Part shown: in pieces, positions 15,319 to 15,348 of the stretch
Numbering within the stretch: position 1 is the stretch's first letter
Layout of the letters: each line of letters begins with the position of its first letter
NCBI GenBank assembly: GCA_030655595.1
Contig: JAUSNQ010000208.1
Coordinates: 1-15,348 of the forward strand
DNA length: 15,348 nucleotides
Direction: 5' to 3'
Source of the DNA: Paludibacter sp.
Lineage (GTDB): Bacteria > Bacteroidota > Bacteroidia > Bacteroidales > Paludibacteraceae
Made by a program: the position numbers and the translations under genes
The notes under the pieces: model-generated
The model's database searches: none
What the model saw: only the letters and a program-made list of their open reading frames with translations
Told to the model about the DNA's origin: nothing

Positions 15319-15348
15319 TATTGTAACATATATTTACTGTATTATTGG

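Overview
The window reads as a stretch of a Bacteroidota (Bacteroidetes) chromosome. The support for this is fourfold: promoters of the Bacteroides type (TTTG, about 20 bases, then TATCTTTG), start codons without Shine-Dalgarno sequences, the trpB-E-G-D-C-F-A gene order, and an IF-2 with a very long charged N-terminal extension. I cannot place it reliably below phylum; an environmental or gut Bacteroidales-like organism is a guess. Every gene found lies on the minus strand, so the biological reading order runs from position 15348 down to 1.

Upstream end (15348-13910): a small acyl-carrier-protein-like gene and a 359-residue protein of probable GNAT acyltransferase type lie 4 bases apart. The pair looks like a small acyl-transfer unit next to the translation genes.

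Translation/transcription block (13850-8928): a clear promoter and a 5' UTR hairpin precede rimP, followed by nusA and infB. This is the widely conserved rimP-nusA-infB arrangement (30S maturation, transcription elongation/antitermination, initiation factor IF-2). IF-2 carries an acidic pentapeptide repeat in its extension.

Tryptophan block (8873-1818): a promoter, a 20-codon leader peptide with three consecutive Trp codons, and an attenuator precede trpB, trpE, trpG, trpD, trpC, trpF and trpA. Together these encode every step from chorismate to tryptophan. The leader shows mutually exclusive antiterminator and terminator pairings that fit ribosome-stalling attenuation. Several junctions inside the operon (trpB/trpE, trpE/trpG, trpD/trpC) are expanded by an intergenic repeat family made of three decamers plus an array of AGCTCTT-type heptamers. 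The trpD/trpC copy is bracketed by 19-bp inverted repeats.

Downstream end (1746-1): an MscS-family mechanosensitive channel gene with its own possible promoter. Another clear promoter at the window's left edge points to a gene beyond it.

Most genes are ordinary housekeeping genes. The most interesting material is regulatory and repetitive: the trp leader, the composite intergenic repeats, the rimP leader hairpin and the ACP/GNAT pair. I see no phage, IS element, CRISPR array, tRNA or rRNA, and no clearly new multi-gene system.
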